64,000 bases of DNA from Bacteroidales bacterium (GTDB lineage Bacteria; Bacteroidota; Bacteroidia; Bacteroidales; UBA932), in NCBI GenBank assembly GCA_017962375.1, contig JAGCVJ010000011.1, forward strand, positions 62,001 through 126,000. The letters are read 5' to 3'. The translations under genes and the position numbers were made by a program. This document shows, one piece after another, positions 53,255 through 61,030 of this stretch. How positions within the stretch are numbered: position 1 is the first letter of the stretch; each line of letters begins with the position of its first letter. The notes beneath the pieces were generated by a model. That model did not search any database. It saw nothing but the letters and a program-made list of their open reading frames with translations, and was not told where the DNA came from.

Positions 53255-53642
53255 CTACATATCGTGGTATCTATGTTTTCTCCTGACAGGCGGGGGCGGG
53301 GGCAGCTGTATGGAGAAGACATGATATGGGGTGGCATATAAATGCACTTCTGAAACATCTCTTGGCAGTGTCTTCATCTCTCAATTCAGTCCAAACACTG
53401 CTAAGACTATGTTTGTGCTCATTAATGTAGAAGTGGACGATAGTAGATTCTCTGGATCTTATAACTTTTGTAACCTTATAGCTATTATTTTTCGGGCTTT
53501 GAGGCGGGTTGGCGTAAGTGGTTTTTCCGCCAACCGTCCGTATGGTCTCCGTCTGTGCACTCACTGCCAAAGCCATGAGAAGCCCCACAGCCATCAAGAC
53601 CACTTTTTTCAAGCTATTAAATGACTGTCTGTTAATACACAT
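53255..53642 (-). pseudogene. Frameshifted tandem copy of the adjacent two-repeat secreted protein
   Basis: The open frame ending at 53271 encodes 123 residues: a signal peptide like that of its neighbour (VVLMAVGLLMALAVSAQ), then KVTKVIRSRESTIVHF, which matches KVVKVIRTNEYTIVHF in the neighbour. After RDEDTAKR the sequence loses likeness and becomes Cys/Pro/Ala-rich. Reading on in the next frame gives YATPYHVFSIQLPPPPP, resembling the neighbour's NPVFKVQFPPLP, to a stop at 53255. I infer a frameshift near 53357-53370 beside a poly-C-rich stretch. Its ATG overlaps the end of the intact gene by 11 bases. Confidence 0.55.
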
Positions 53643-54486
53643 TAATATTGACGGTCTTGTTGTTATTGTTGTTCTTATTGTTAGACTGAGTTTTGATAGG
53701 TGATAACTGCACCGTTATACTCCATCTTAAATAACTGTTGTCATTGGAACTCTCTCTGAATCTCACAACAGAAACACTTTTTGGAAGAGGAGGGAATTGA
53801 ACTTTAAATACCGGATTGCCATGGTAGGCTGTTTCGTTTTTGAAATTCAACGCCTTAGTTGCTTTATATGCCTTTTCCGTGTCATCATCAACTAACGTCA
53901 TTTTAGCCGTATTCATTTTCAAGGCATTATAGTTGCCCAAATTACAGCTGAAGTGTACGATTGTGTATTCATTTGTCCTTATGACTTTTACCACCTTAAC
54001 GCTCTTGTTGTTTGATTTCTGGCTCGGGTTATTGTAGGTCTTTGAAAATCCATTGGAAGACCCTTGCTTGTTAGTATTGGTGTTTGCCTTTTGAACCGGC
54101 AGCGCGATGCTCTTGATTACCCAGCCGTCATTTCCCGCATCCCTGTAAGTCACTGAGGTCGTGCTCTTTGGCAGAGCAGGAAACTTGATTTTATATGTGC
54201 GTGTTCCGGTAGAAACTCCGTTCCAATTGAAGTTCATGGCTTCTTTCGCCTGGTATTTCTTGCCTGTAGCCACGTCGGTCAGTGTCGGATAAGGTTCAAG
54301 CCAACTTTTAGTATTGCTGTTATTTGTAGTAAACTTCAGATAAACTATTGTAGAATTAGCTGTTCTTTCCACCTTGACAACCTTTGCCCTGCTGTCATTT
54401 GAACTTTGGCGCGGGTTGTTGTAGGTCTGGGCATTCACGGCCAAAGCCATGAGAAGCCCTGCTGTCAACAAAAGAAACTTTTTCAT
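53632..54486 (-). CDS. Secreted protein with two tandem beta-domain repeats
   Basis: A 284-residue protein with a signal peptide (MKKFLLLTAGLLMALAVNAQ). Two repeats of roughly 110 residues follow: the first has KVVKVERTANSTIVYLKF and YKIKFPALPKSTTSVTYRDAG, the second KVVKVIRTNEYTIVHFSCN and FKVQFPPLPKSVSVVRFRESS. The pattern suggests paired immunoglobulin-like beta domains. The C-terminus is Asn/Lys-rich. I do not recognise a named family. It is the fourth gene of a minus-strand run of exported proteins and is followed by its decayed copy. Confidence 0.75.
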   Translation of the reverse strand: MKKFLLLTAGLLMALAVNAQTYNNPRQSSNDSRAKVVKVERTANSTIVYLKFTTNNSNTKSWLEPYPTLTDVATGKKYQAKEAMNFNWNGVSTGTRTYKIKFPALPKSTTSVTYRDAGNDGWVIKSIALPVQKANTNTNKQGSSNGFSKTYNNPSQKSNNKSVKVVKVIRTNEYTIVHFSCNLGNYNALKMNTAKMTLVDDDTEKAYKATKALNFKNETAYHGNPVFKVQFPPLPKSVSVVRFRESSNDNSYLRWSITVQLSPIKTQSNNKNNNNNKTVNINVY

Positions 54487-54499
54487 CTTACTGGTTCAA

Positions 54500-55066
54500 T
54501 TATTTGTTATAAGTGAAGTTAACAAAGTACCATTTGTCTTTCTCGTATCCAGTCTCGTTGCCCTCGGTATTCTTGCCTATGCCTTCAAACTCCATGTCAA
54601 GCTCTTCGCCGGCCTTTTCCTTGGCTTCCTTGATTTCATTGGCTTTTTTCATGAACTGGTCATACTCATACTCGTTGCGGAAAGCGATGGTGCCGTAGGC
54701 TACAGACTCTGCGGTGAGATATACCACAACACCGTTGTCATCGTCTGAATCTACCTTTACGAGCTGGCCGTCTTTGTCAAGCTCAACAGAAGCGCCATTT
54801 CCGTAGTAGTAGTGTTGAACGTCACACTGAGCGTCTTTTACTTCTTGAAAGAAAGAATTCAGCGGCTTAACACCCATAGTCTCAAGCAGATCCTGTGGTA
54901 CAGCATTCCATTCGGCATCTACCAAAGCAACTAAATTCTCAGGAGTAATGTTGAGTACAGGAACTTCTTTCGGAGGCTCCGGAGTTTCAGCAGGCTTTGC
55001 CTTGCAGGCGGAAATCATCACGATGGCTGCCAAAGTGACAATGGAGAAAATAGCAATCTTTTTCAT
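54500..55066 (-). CDS. Lipoprotein of unknown function
   Basis: A 188-residue protein with a lipoprotein signal ending VMISAC (Cys about 20) and a Pro/Glu linker. The mature part has DAEWNAVPQDLLETMGVKPLNSF and an acidic helix near residues 130-165 (KKANEIKEAKEKAGEELDMEFEG). No family recognised. It lies 13 bases before the two-repeat protein and 20 bases after the FGE-like lipoprotein. Confidence 0.72.
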   Translation of the reverse strand: MKKIAIFSIVTLAAIVMISACKAKPAETPEPPKEVPVLNITPENLVALVDAEWNAVPQDLLETMGVKPLNSFFQEVKDAQCDVQHYYYGNGASVELDKDGQLVKVDSDDDNGVVVYLTAESVAYGTIAFRNEYEYDQFMKKANEIKEAKEKAGEELDMEFEGIGKNTEGNETGYEKDKWYFVNFTYNK

Positions 55067-55086
55067 AATCTTTATTTTTAAATGTT

Positions 55087-55908
55087 TTACTTTTCAATAA
55101 TCATGACAAGACGGAAGCCGAGGCTGCCGAATACATAGCCAGGGGTATAGCCCCTCTTGGAAACCCTGCAGTCCGGGGCGGAATCGTCGCAGAAGTTGCC
55201 GCCGCGGGTTACCTGGCCCGGGGAATCATCAGCTTCCACCTTAGGGTCGGTCTGGGCGTCTTCCCTGTAAGGAGCATATTCATCTGCGCAATACTCATCA
55301 ACGTTGCCGCTCATGTCATAGATGCCCAGTTCATTTGCAGCCTTGCCTTTCACAGGATGAGCTCCGCCTTCAGTGCTGTTGCACCATGCAACATCTTCAA
55401 CATTGTCGCTTCCGGCATATTTGAAGCCCTTGCTCTTGTTGCCTCCTCTTGCGGCATATTCCCACTCGGCCTCCGTAGGCAGGCGGAACTTGCGTCCGGT
55501 AAGTTCGCTGAGCTTCTGGGCAAATAAATCACAGTCTCCGCCTTCAATATTTACAACAGGCAGGTCAGCACCAACTTTGTCGGAAGGATTCTTTCCCATA
55601 ACTGCCTCATACAAAGCCTGGGTTACCTCAGTCTCAGCGATGTAGTAGTCAGAGAGAGTGACCTGGTGAGCCGGTTTCTCGTTGTCCAGAGCATCGCTGC
55701 CCTGCTCTGCGGTGGCACCCATCGTGAATGTGCCGCCTTCAACCAGGATCATGTTGAATGCAACGCCGTTAGCGGTTAATGATACCGTCTGTTCAAGGGC
55801 AGGACTTGCTTCAGCCTTGTCTGCGGCTTTGTTTGCATTGTTAGAGCGGCAAGACAAGATGGCCAAAGGAAGAGCCAAAAGAGCGAAAAAGAAAATAAGC
55901 TTCTTCAT
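55087..55908 (-). CDS. Lipoprotein with formylglycine-generating-enzyme-like (SUMF1) fold
   Basis: A 273-residue protein with a lipoprotein signal ending AILSC (Cys about 20). The SUMF1-type domain runs from about residue 45: FNMILVEGGTFTMGA, YYIAETEVTQALYEAVMG, RLPTEAEWEYAARGG, then GNVDEYCADEY and TRGGNFCDDSAPDCRVSKR near the end. In this superfamily many members are not sulfatase activators but ligand-binding or scaffold proteins. No sulfatase is nearby, so a structural or regulatory role at the envelope is as likely as catalysis. Confidence 0.86.
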   Translation of the reverse strand: MKKLIFFFALLALPLAILSCRSNNANKAADKAEASPALEQTVSLTANGVAFNMILVEGGTFTMGATAEQGSDALDNEKPAHQVTLSDYYIAETEVTQALYEAVMGKNPSDKVGADLPVVNIEGGDCDLFAQKLSELTGRKFRLPTEAEWEYAARGGNKSKGFKYAGSDNVEDVAWCNSTEGGAHPVKGKAANELGIYDMSGNVDEYCADEYAPYREDAQTDPKVEADDSPGQVTRGGNFCDDSAPDCRVSKRGYTPGYVFGSLGFRLVMIIEK

Positions 55909-55930
55909 ATTGATGTTTTTAAATTTATAC

Positions 55931-56458
55931 TTATCTCATCCATCCTTCTACGCGGTAAACCTTCTCCAGAAGCTTTGTCTCCTGATTGGTTGCAGCGTTT
56001 TTGAACCACACTTCAATCCTGGCGGCATAGTAGTCTTCCCATTCGCCTTCGTAGATGGAGAATTCCTGCTGGCTAACCAGCTGGGAGAATGCCGAGGTTG
56101 AATCTACAGCCACTTTGCTGCGCTCTTGGATCTCGTCCGCGGAAAGCGGAATGTTTTCAGTTGCCTCAAAGCACTTGAGGTAGATTTCTCCTGCCGGAAG
56201 CGGGCCGTAGTAGAAGTCATACTTGTAAACGCCGCCCTGAACGCCATTACGGATAACCAGATAAGTGCTGGAGTCAAGAGTGTCAGCTTGTGCCATTGAA
56301 GTGGAATCAAGAGGCAGGCTGTATTCCAGCCCATCGGGAATAGGATGGTTTTTTCCGAATTTGTCGTGACTTGGACGTGCGAAAAACAAGATGGCAAGAG
56401 CTATCAATACCAATACTAAAAGCAGTATGTACCAGTATTTGCCTAAAGAGGATTTCAT
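55931..56458 (-). CDS. Single-pass membrane protein of unknown function
   Basis: A 175-residue protein with one N-terminal membrane helix (about 8-27, YWYILLLVLVLIALAILFFA) and an extracytoplasmic domain rich in aromatic strands (YLVIRNGVQGGVYKYDFYYGPLPAGEIYLKCFEATENIPL). No lipobox is present. Family not recognised. It is the first gene of the run ending at 53255 and is divergent from xseA, with a perfect inverted repeat between them. Confidence 0.7.
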   Translation of the reverse strand: MKSSLGKYWYILLLVLVLIALAILFFARPSHDKFGKNHPIPDGLEYSLPLDSTSMAQADTLDSSTYLVIRNGVQGGVYKYDFYYGPLPAGEIYLKCFEATENIPLSADEIQERSKVAVDSTSAFSQLVSQQEFSIYEGEWEDYYAARIEVWFKNAATNQETKLLEKVYRVEGWMR

Positions 56459-56472
56459 AGAAAAAATATTTT

Positions 56473-56533
56473 GCGCAAGGTACGGACTTTTGCCGCCAAC
56501 AGCAAACTATTCTTCAAAATTCGTACCTTGCGC
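56473..56533. repeat. Perfect 12-bp inverted repeat between the 55931 gene and xseA
   Basis: GCGCAAGGTACG at 56473-56484 and CGTACCTTGCGC at 56522-56533 are exact reverse complements separated by 37 bases. It could be an operator pair in the divergent promoter region or an RNA stem in the xseA leader. Confidence 0.8.
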
Positions 56534-56584
56534 TCTGTTATGCCGAAGGAAAGTTTGGAAACGGATGCTTTCAGGGAAGAATTT

Positions 56585-57817
56585 ATGACTCTTTCCGCAT
56601 ATCTGGACCAGGTTCAGGGCCTGATAGAGGATGCCGAGGGGCTTCCGGGGTGGATTGTGTGCGAACTGGCCAAGGTTTCCTGGAGCAAGGGGCACTGCTA
56701 CCTGGAGCTGGTGGAAAGCGATCCGGGCGGAATTCCGCTGGCAAAGGCCAGAGGCACTATCTGGTCTTACAAGGCAAAGCTGCTTAACAACATATTTCGC
56801 CTTGGAACCGGAGATGACCTCAGGGAAGGCATAAAAGTGATGCTGCAGGTGCAGGTGCAGTTCTCTCCCGTTTATGGCTTGAGCCTTAACGTGCTGGATC
56901 TGAACCCTTCATACACTCTGGGAGATATGGAGGCTCAGCGAAGGGCCACTCTCCAGAGGCTGGAGAAAGAGGGGCTGATGGAGAGGAACAAGGAGCTAGA
57001 AGTGCCGGCCCTGCCTTACAGGATTGCCGTGGTGAGCGCTCAGGGAGCGGCTGGCTACGGAGACTTCATGAAGCATCTGTCGGATTCCGGAATCAGGTTC
57101 GAGGTGGAGCTTTTTGAGGCGGCTATGCAGGGATCAGAGGCACCCGCTTCCATAGAAAAGGCCTTTGAGAGAATAAATGAGGTGTCTTTCAAGTTTGACG
57201 CGGCGGTGCTGATAAGAGGCGGCGGAAGCAACCTGGATTTGGTATGCTTCGACGACTATCTTGTGGCAAAGGCCGTGGCGATGAGCTCACTTCCTGTAAT
57301 CAGCGGAATAGGCCACGAGAGAGACAACCACATCTGCGACGATGTGGCCAGCGTGAGGGTGAAGACTCCAACCGGAGCGGCGGATTTTCTGATACAGAAG
57401 TTTGCGGACGCATCTGAAACCATAAATTCTCTGGAGCAAAGGCTGCTGGACGCATATTCACAGATGCTGGAAGAAAATGCTTCAGCTCTGGAAAGGTTTT
57501 CGCTGAGGATTTCATCTGCATTGAGCCGCTTTGTCGAGTCCCGTTTTTCAGCTCTGAAAGACCTGGAGCACAGGATAGATTCTGCAGTGTCGGGCAGAAT
57601 TCTCAGCGAAGAGCATCGCCTCGACAGAATGCAGATTCTGTTTCAGGGAGCAGATCCTACCGCAATCCTTGGGAAAGGGTATGGAATCATACTCAAGGAC
57701 GGGCAGAAAGTAACTGACATACTGCAGATTGAGGAAGGCGGCCGCATTACGGTAATGATGAAAGACGGAAAGGTTACTTTCACCGCCCGGGAAGTAGTTC
57801 ACGAAAAGAAAAAATAA
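56585..57817 (+). CDS. xseA: Exodeoxyribonuclease VII large subunit
   Basis: A 410-residue subunit of the single-strand exonuclease that works in DNA repair. The N-terminal OB-fold has GWIVCELAKVSWSKGHCYLELVE, and the catalytic region shows YRIAVVSAQGAAGYGDF, AAVLIRGGGSNLDLVCFDDY, GIGHERDNHICDDVASVRVKTPTGAADFL. A coiled coil follows. The start at 56585 is chosen because AGGGAAG sits upstream at a useful distance and the family begins near TLSAYLDQVQ; ATGs at 56540 or 56471 are possible. XseB follows directly. Confidence 0.93.
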   Translation: MTLSAYLDQVQGLIEDAEGLPGWIVCELAKVSWSKGHCYLELVESDPGGIPLAKARGTIWSYKAKLLNNIFRLGTGDDLREGIKVMLQVQVQFSPVYGLSLNVLDLNPSYTLGDMEAQRRATLQRLEKEGLMERNKELEVPALPYRIAVVSAQGAAGYGDFMKHLSDSGIRFEVELFEAAMQGSEAPASIEKAFERINEVSFKFDAAVLIRGGGSNLDLVCFDDYLVAKAVAMSSLPVISGIGHERDNHICDDVASVRVKTPTGAADFLIQKFADASETINSLEQRLLDAYSQMLEENASALERFSLRISSALSRFVESRFSALKDLEHRIDSAVSGRILSEEHRLDRMQILFQGADPTAILGKGYGIILKDGQKVTDILQIEEGGRITVMMKDGKVTFTAREVVHEKKK

Positions 57818-57825
57818 GTTTAGAT

Positions 57826-58044
57826 ATGGAAGAACTGAAAGAAGAACTGACCTACGAGAAGGCTATCGCCGAGCTGGAAGAGCTGGTTGCAAGAGTGGAG
57901 GAGAAAGACGCTCCGCTGGACAGGATTGAAAAGGATATTAAGCGGGCGATGCAGCTTATAGCGTTCTGCAAGACTCAGCTCAGGGGCTACAAGGAAAGGT
58001 TTGCAGCCCTTATGGATTACAATGTAGAGGATACTGAAGAATGA
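57826..58044 (+). CDS. xseB: Exodeoxyribonuclease VII small subunit
   Basis: A 72-residue helical protein with the family signature LTYEKAIAELEELVARVEEKDAPLDRIEKDIKRA over about 9-42, the small subunit that binds the coiled coil of XseA. It lies eight bases after xseA, and its stop overlaps the ribF ATG by four bases. Confidence 0.93.
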   Translation: MEELKEELTYEKAIAELEELVARVEEKDAPLDRIEKDIKRAMQLIAFCKTQLRGYKERFAALMDYNVEDTEE

Positions 58045-58928
58045 GCGTAGCGGCAACAGGATTTTTTGACGGAGTCCACCTGGGTCACCAGAAGGTGCTT
58101 TCCGCAGTGTGCGCCAAGGCCAGGGAACTGGGGACGGAGAGCCAGGTGGTTACATTCTGGCCCCATCCGAGGAGCGTGCTGCAGCAGGAGGCCTACGACC
58201 TGAGGCTCCTTACGGCGCTCCAGGAAAAGGAGACGCTTTTCAGCAGCCTGGGCATAGACAAGATAACCGTGCTGGATTTTACAAAGGAGTTCAGCAAGCT
58301 GACCACTGAGCAGTTCCTTCGCCAGTATCTGGTTGAAAAATGCGGAGTTACGCATCTGGTTCTAGGCTATGACCACAGGATAGGCCACGACCAGGGAGAA
58401 AACCAGAGCCAGATGATGGACACTTGCCGCAGGTGCGGGATTGAGCCCATCAGGGTGGACGAGCTTGTCATGGACGGGCAGACAATCAGCTCAACCAAGA
58501 TCCGCCGCCTGCTGGAAGAGGGGAATGTGATAAAGGCAGCGGACTTTCTGGGAAGGAAATATGCCCTCAAGGGCGTGGTGGTCAGGGGAAACCATCTGGG
58601 AAGGACAATAGGCTTCCCGACGGCCAACCTGGGGATTTACAACCCTCTGAAGCTTGTGCCGGGAAACGGCGTGTATGCCGTGGACGTGTATCTTAGACGG
58701 GAAAAGTACAAGGGAATCTGCAACATAGGCTTCAGGCCAACTGTCAATTCCGGGCATCATATTTCAATAGAGACTCATATTCTCGACTTTGACGAGGATA
58801 TTTACGGCCTGGATCTGATTCTGGAGTTTGCCGGGAGGATCAGGGACGAGGTGAAGTTCCCTTCTTTTCAGGCACTGAAATTGCAGTTGGAAAAAGACAA
58901 GGCAGAATCTCTGAAATATTTTTTGTAG
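58041..58928 (+). CDS. ribF: Bifunctional riboflavin kinase/FAD synthetase RibF
   Basis: A 295-residue enzyme that converts riboflavin to FMN and then FAD. The N-terminal nucleotidyltransferase has the GFFDGVHLGHQKVL motif right at the start, with HPRSVL and LGYDHRIGHDQGE following. The C-terminal kinase has GRTIGFPTANLGI and the ISIETHILDFDEDIYG motif. The N-terminus is 10-15 residues shorter than in many homologues because the ATG overlaps xseB by four bases, but all motifs are complete. Confidence 0.96.
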   Translation: MSVAATGFFDGVHLGHQKVLSAVCAKARELGTESQVVTFWPHPRSVLQQEAYDLRLLTALQEKETLFSSLGIDKITVLDFTKEFSKLTTEQFLRQYLVEKCGVTHLVLGYDHRIGHDQGENQSQMMDTCRRCGIEPIRVDELVMDGQTISSTKIRRLLEEGNVIKAADFLGRKYALKGVVVRGNHLGRTIGFPTANLGIYNPLKLVPGNGVYAVDVYLRREKYKGICNIGFRPTVNSGHHISIETHILDFDEDIYGLDLILEFAGRIRDEVKFPSFQALKLQLEKDKAESLKYFL

Positions 58929-58933
58929 ATTTG
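58926..58933 (+). promoter_or_regulatory. -7 element in the greA upstream region
   Basis: TAGATTTG overlaps the ribF stop and lies 57 bases before the greA ATG. No TTG at suitable distance is seen. Confidence 0.5.
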
Positions 58934-58955
58934 CATTGTTAACGAGAACTCAGGG

Positions 58956-58988
58956 GAGTCCCTTGCGGGATTCTTCTTAATTTTTTTA
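58956..58988 (+). terminator. Terminator-like hairpin in the greA leader
   Basis: GAGTCCC and GGGATTC pair over 7 bp (one wobble) with a TTGC loop, followed by TTCTTAATTTTTTT. It sits between the -7 element and the greA ATG, so it can act as an attenuator as well as ending ribF transcription. Confidence 0.6.
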
Positions 58989-58990
58989 CT

Positions 58991-59464
58991 ATGGCAACAG
59001 GACAATATGTAACAGCAGAAGGGCTGGAAAAGCTTCGCGAGGAACTGAATGACATGATTACAGTTCAGAGGCCGGCCATTTCCAGAGCCATCGCAGAGGC
59101 TAGAGACAAGGGAGACCTTTCTGAGAATGCGGAATATGACGCGGCCAGAGAGGCTCAGGGGCTGCTGGAACTCAAGATTTCCAAGCTCCAGGACCTTATC
59201 GCTAATGCCAAGATCATAGACGAATCCAAGATAAACACCGACCAGGTGGGAATGCTCAACAAGGTGACTGTCAAGAACCTGAAGACAGGAGCCAAGATGG
59301 TGTTCACCCTGGTGGGGGAGAGCGAGGCCAATCTGGCTCAAGGCAAGCTGGCCTCTTCAACTCCTATCGGGAAGGCTCTGCTGGGAAGACGCAAGGGCGA
59401 GGTTGTGGACGTGAACGCTCCGGCAGGAATCATCAAGTTCGAGATTTTGGACATTTCAATCTAG
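58991..59464 (+). CDS. greA: Transcription elongation factor GreA
   Basis: A 157-residue factor that stimulates RNA cleavage by backtracked RNA polymerase. The N-terminal coiled coil has the acidic tip with DKGDLSENAEYDAARE (about 37-52), and the C-terminal FKBP-like domain contains KMVFTLVGESEAN and SSTPIGKALLGRRKGEVVDV. It is preceded by a leader that contains a -7 element and a terminator-like hairpin, then followed by a HIT-family gene after 22 bases. Confidence 0.97.
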   Translation: MATGQYVTAEGLEKLREELNDMITVQRPAISRAIAEARDKGDLSENAEYDAAREAQGLLELKISKLQDLIANAKIIDESKINTDQVGMLNKVTVKNLKTGAKMVFTLVGESEANLAQGKLASSTPIGKALLGRRKGEVVDVNAPAGIIKFEILDISI

Positions 59465-59486
59465 AAACCCCTTAAAAGACAATACT

Positions 59487-59885
59487 ATGGCATCTATTTT
59501 CTCCAGGATCATAGCAGGCGAGATACCTTGCTACAAGATTGCCGAGACAGAAGACTATTTTGCTTTTCTGGACATTTCTCCGGTGCAGCTGGGACATACC
59601 CTTGTAGTTCCGAAAGACGAGAAAGACTACATCTTCGACTATGAGGACGAGTATTATGCCGGGCTGTGGAAATTCGCCAAGAAAATTGCCGAGGCCCAGA
59701 AAAGAGCAATTCCTTGCCGCAAGATAGGAGTTGCGGTAATAGGTCTGGAAGTGCCTCACGCCCATATTCATCTGGTTCCGATGAACAACGAGGGCGACCT
59801 GGACTTTGCTGCAGAGAAAAAGCTTCATCCTTCAGCAGAGCAGATGGAACAAATCGCTGAGAAAATTAGGAAGGAACTGATATGA
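59487..59885 (+). CDS. HIT family hydrolase
   Basis: A 132-residue histidine-triad protein with the signature HAHIHLVP at about 91-98 and the N-terminal SIFSRIIAGEIPCYKI common to Hint-type enzymes that hydrolyse nucleoside phosphoramidates. It is cytoplasmic. The stop overlaps the next ATG by four bases, so translation is coupled to the following lipoprotein gene, a linkage with no obvious functional reason. Confidence 0.93.
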   Translation: MASIFSRIIAGEIPCYKIAETEDYFAFLDISPVQLGHTLVVPKDEKDYIFDYEDEYYAGLWKFAKKIAEAQKRAIPCRKIGVAVIGLEVPHAHIHLVPMNNEGDLDFAAEKKLHPSAEQMEQIAEKIRKELI

Positions 59886-61030
59886 AAAGACATCTTTTAG
59901 TTCTGGCTGCATTTGCGGCCCTTTTGTGCTCGTGCAGCAGCAAGAAGGCCGGCATCAGCATAAAAGTTGCAGACGCTCCGGAAAGCGACATTGTACTTAG
60001 CGTTCTCAATATCAACAAGGTGGACGTGGTGGACACCCTCAAGACCGACAAGGCCGGAAAGGCATCCATAAAGTTTGACCTGCCGTACGAAAGCCCTAAT
60101 TTCTACTACATTTCCTATAACGGAGTGCAGCTGGCTTCCCTGCTTCTGAGCCCGGGAGACCGCGCCAAGATAGAAGTGGACGGCAAGGGGCAGAACCTCA
60201 AGGTCAAAGGCTCAAAGGAGTCCGAGCTGCTGCAGACGGTAAACGCGCTGATAGACAAGGGGCAGAAGTCTTTCGACTCCCTTTCCGTTCAGATGATCGC
60301 CTGCTCTGAGATTGGCGACGTGGAGAGTGTGCAGAGGCTCAGGTATGAGCTTGGAAAGCTGTATGTCAGCCAGAAGCAGGCTGCGGTAAAGCATCTTGTG
60401 ACAAATCCTCACTCGTTCACCAATATCCGCAACCTCTACAGGCAGTTCAACGAGAACTTCCCTATGTTCGCTGAGCTTACAGATGCCGTTTACTTCAAGC
60501 AGCTGGCAGATTCGCTGAAGGCAGACTATCCTCAGTCTCCTTACGTGAAGCTTCTGGAGAAGGAGGCTGCCGCTTCTTTCAACGAGATGGAGCTCTCTTA
60601 CAGGATGAAGGACCTGGAGCCGGAACTTTACCCTGAAATTGCTATGACAGACACAAAGTCCGAAGTGAAGAAACTTTCTTCTCTGGCCGGACAGCCTTTC
60701 ATTCTGCTTTTCTGGGATCCGTCCAAAAACGAGCAGAAAATGTTCAACGCCGAGCTGGAAAAGCTTTACAACCAGTTCAATGGCAGAGGACTGGAGATTT
60801 ACTCTGTGTGCATAACAAACGACAAGGCATACTGGAATTCCATAGTGAACAGGTTCCCTTGGATCAACGTGTGCGATGGAATGGGAGTGGATTCTCCTTC
60901 ACTGGTTGCCTACAATGTCAGCAAGCTGCCGACACTGTTCATATTCAACAAGAAGGGCGAGATAGCCGCCAGAGATATCTTTGACAACAACGGGCTGGCT
61001 AAAGCAGTTTCTTCTGTTTGCCTGGAATAA
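59882..61030 (+). CDS. TlpA-like thioredoxin-fold lipoprotein without a CxxC
   Basis: A 382-residue lipoprotein (signal ending LLCSC, Cys about 18). Residues 25-110 are a DUF4369-like beta domain (DTLKTDKAGKASIKFDLPYESPNF), 110-250 are helical, and 260-382 form a thioredoxin fold. The active-site loop after FILLFW reads DPSKNE where active oxidoreductases have a CxxC; the cis-proline region LPTLFIFNKKGEI is kept. It is therefore unlikely to be a dithiol oxidoreductase and may bind a partner instead. Its last 32 bases overlap the convergent tsaB. Confidence 0.85.
   Translation: MKRHLLVLAAFAALLCSCSSKKAGISIKVADAPESDIVLSVLNINKVDVVDTLKTDKAGKASIKFDLPYESPNFYYISYNGVQLASLLLSPGDRAKIEVDGKGQNLKVKGSKESELLQTVNALIDKGQKSFDSLSVQMIACSEIGDVESVQRLRYELGKLYVSQKQAAVKHLVTNPHSFTNIRNLYRQFNENFPMFAELTDAVYFKQLADSLKADYPQSPYVKLLEKEAAASFNEMELSYRMKDLEPELYPEIAMTDTKSEVKKLSSLAGQPFILLFWDPSKNEQKMFNAELEKLYNQFNGRGLEIYSVCITNDKAYWNSIVNRFPWINVCDGMGVDSPSLVAYNVSKLPTLFIFNKKGEIAARDIFDNNGLAKAVSSVCLE

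Noticed and set aside
53281..53305. G-rich run as a G-quadruplex regulator
   Set aside because: Only two long G runs are present; it is better explained as Pro codons of the decayed copy and a slippage site.
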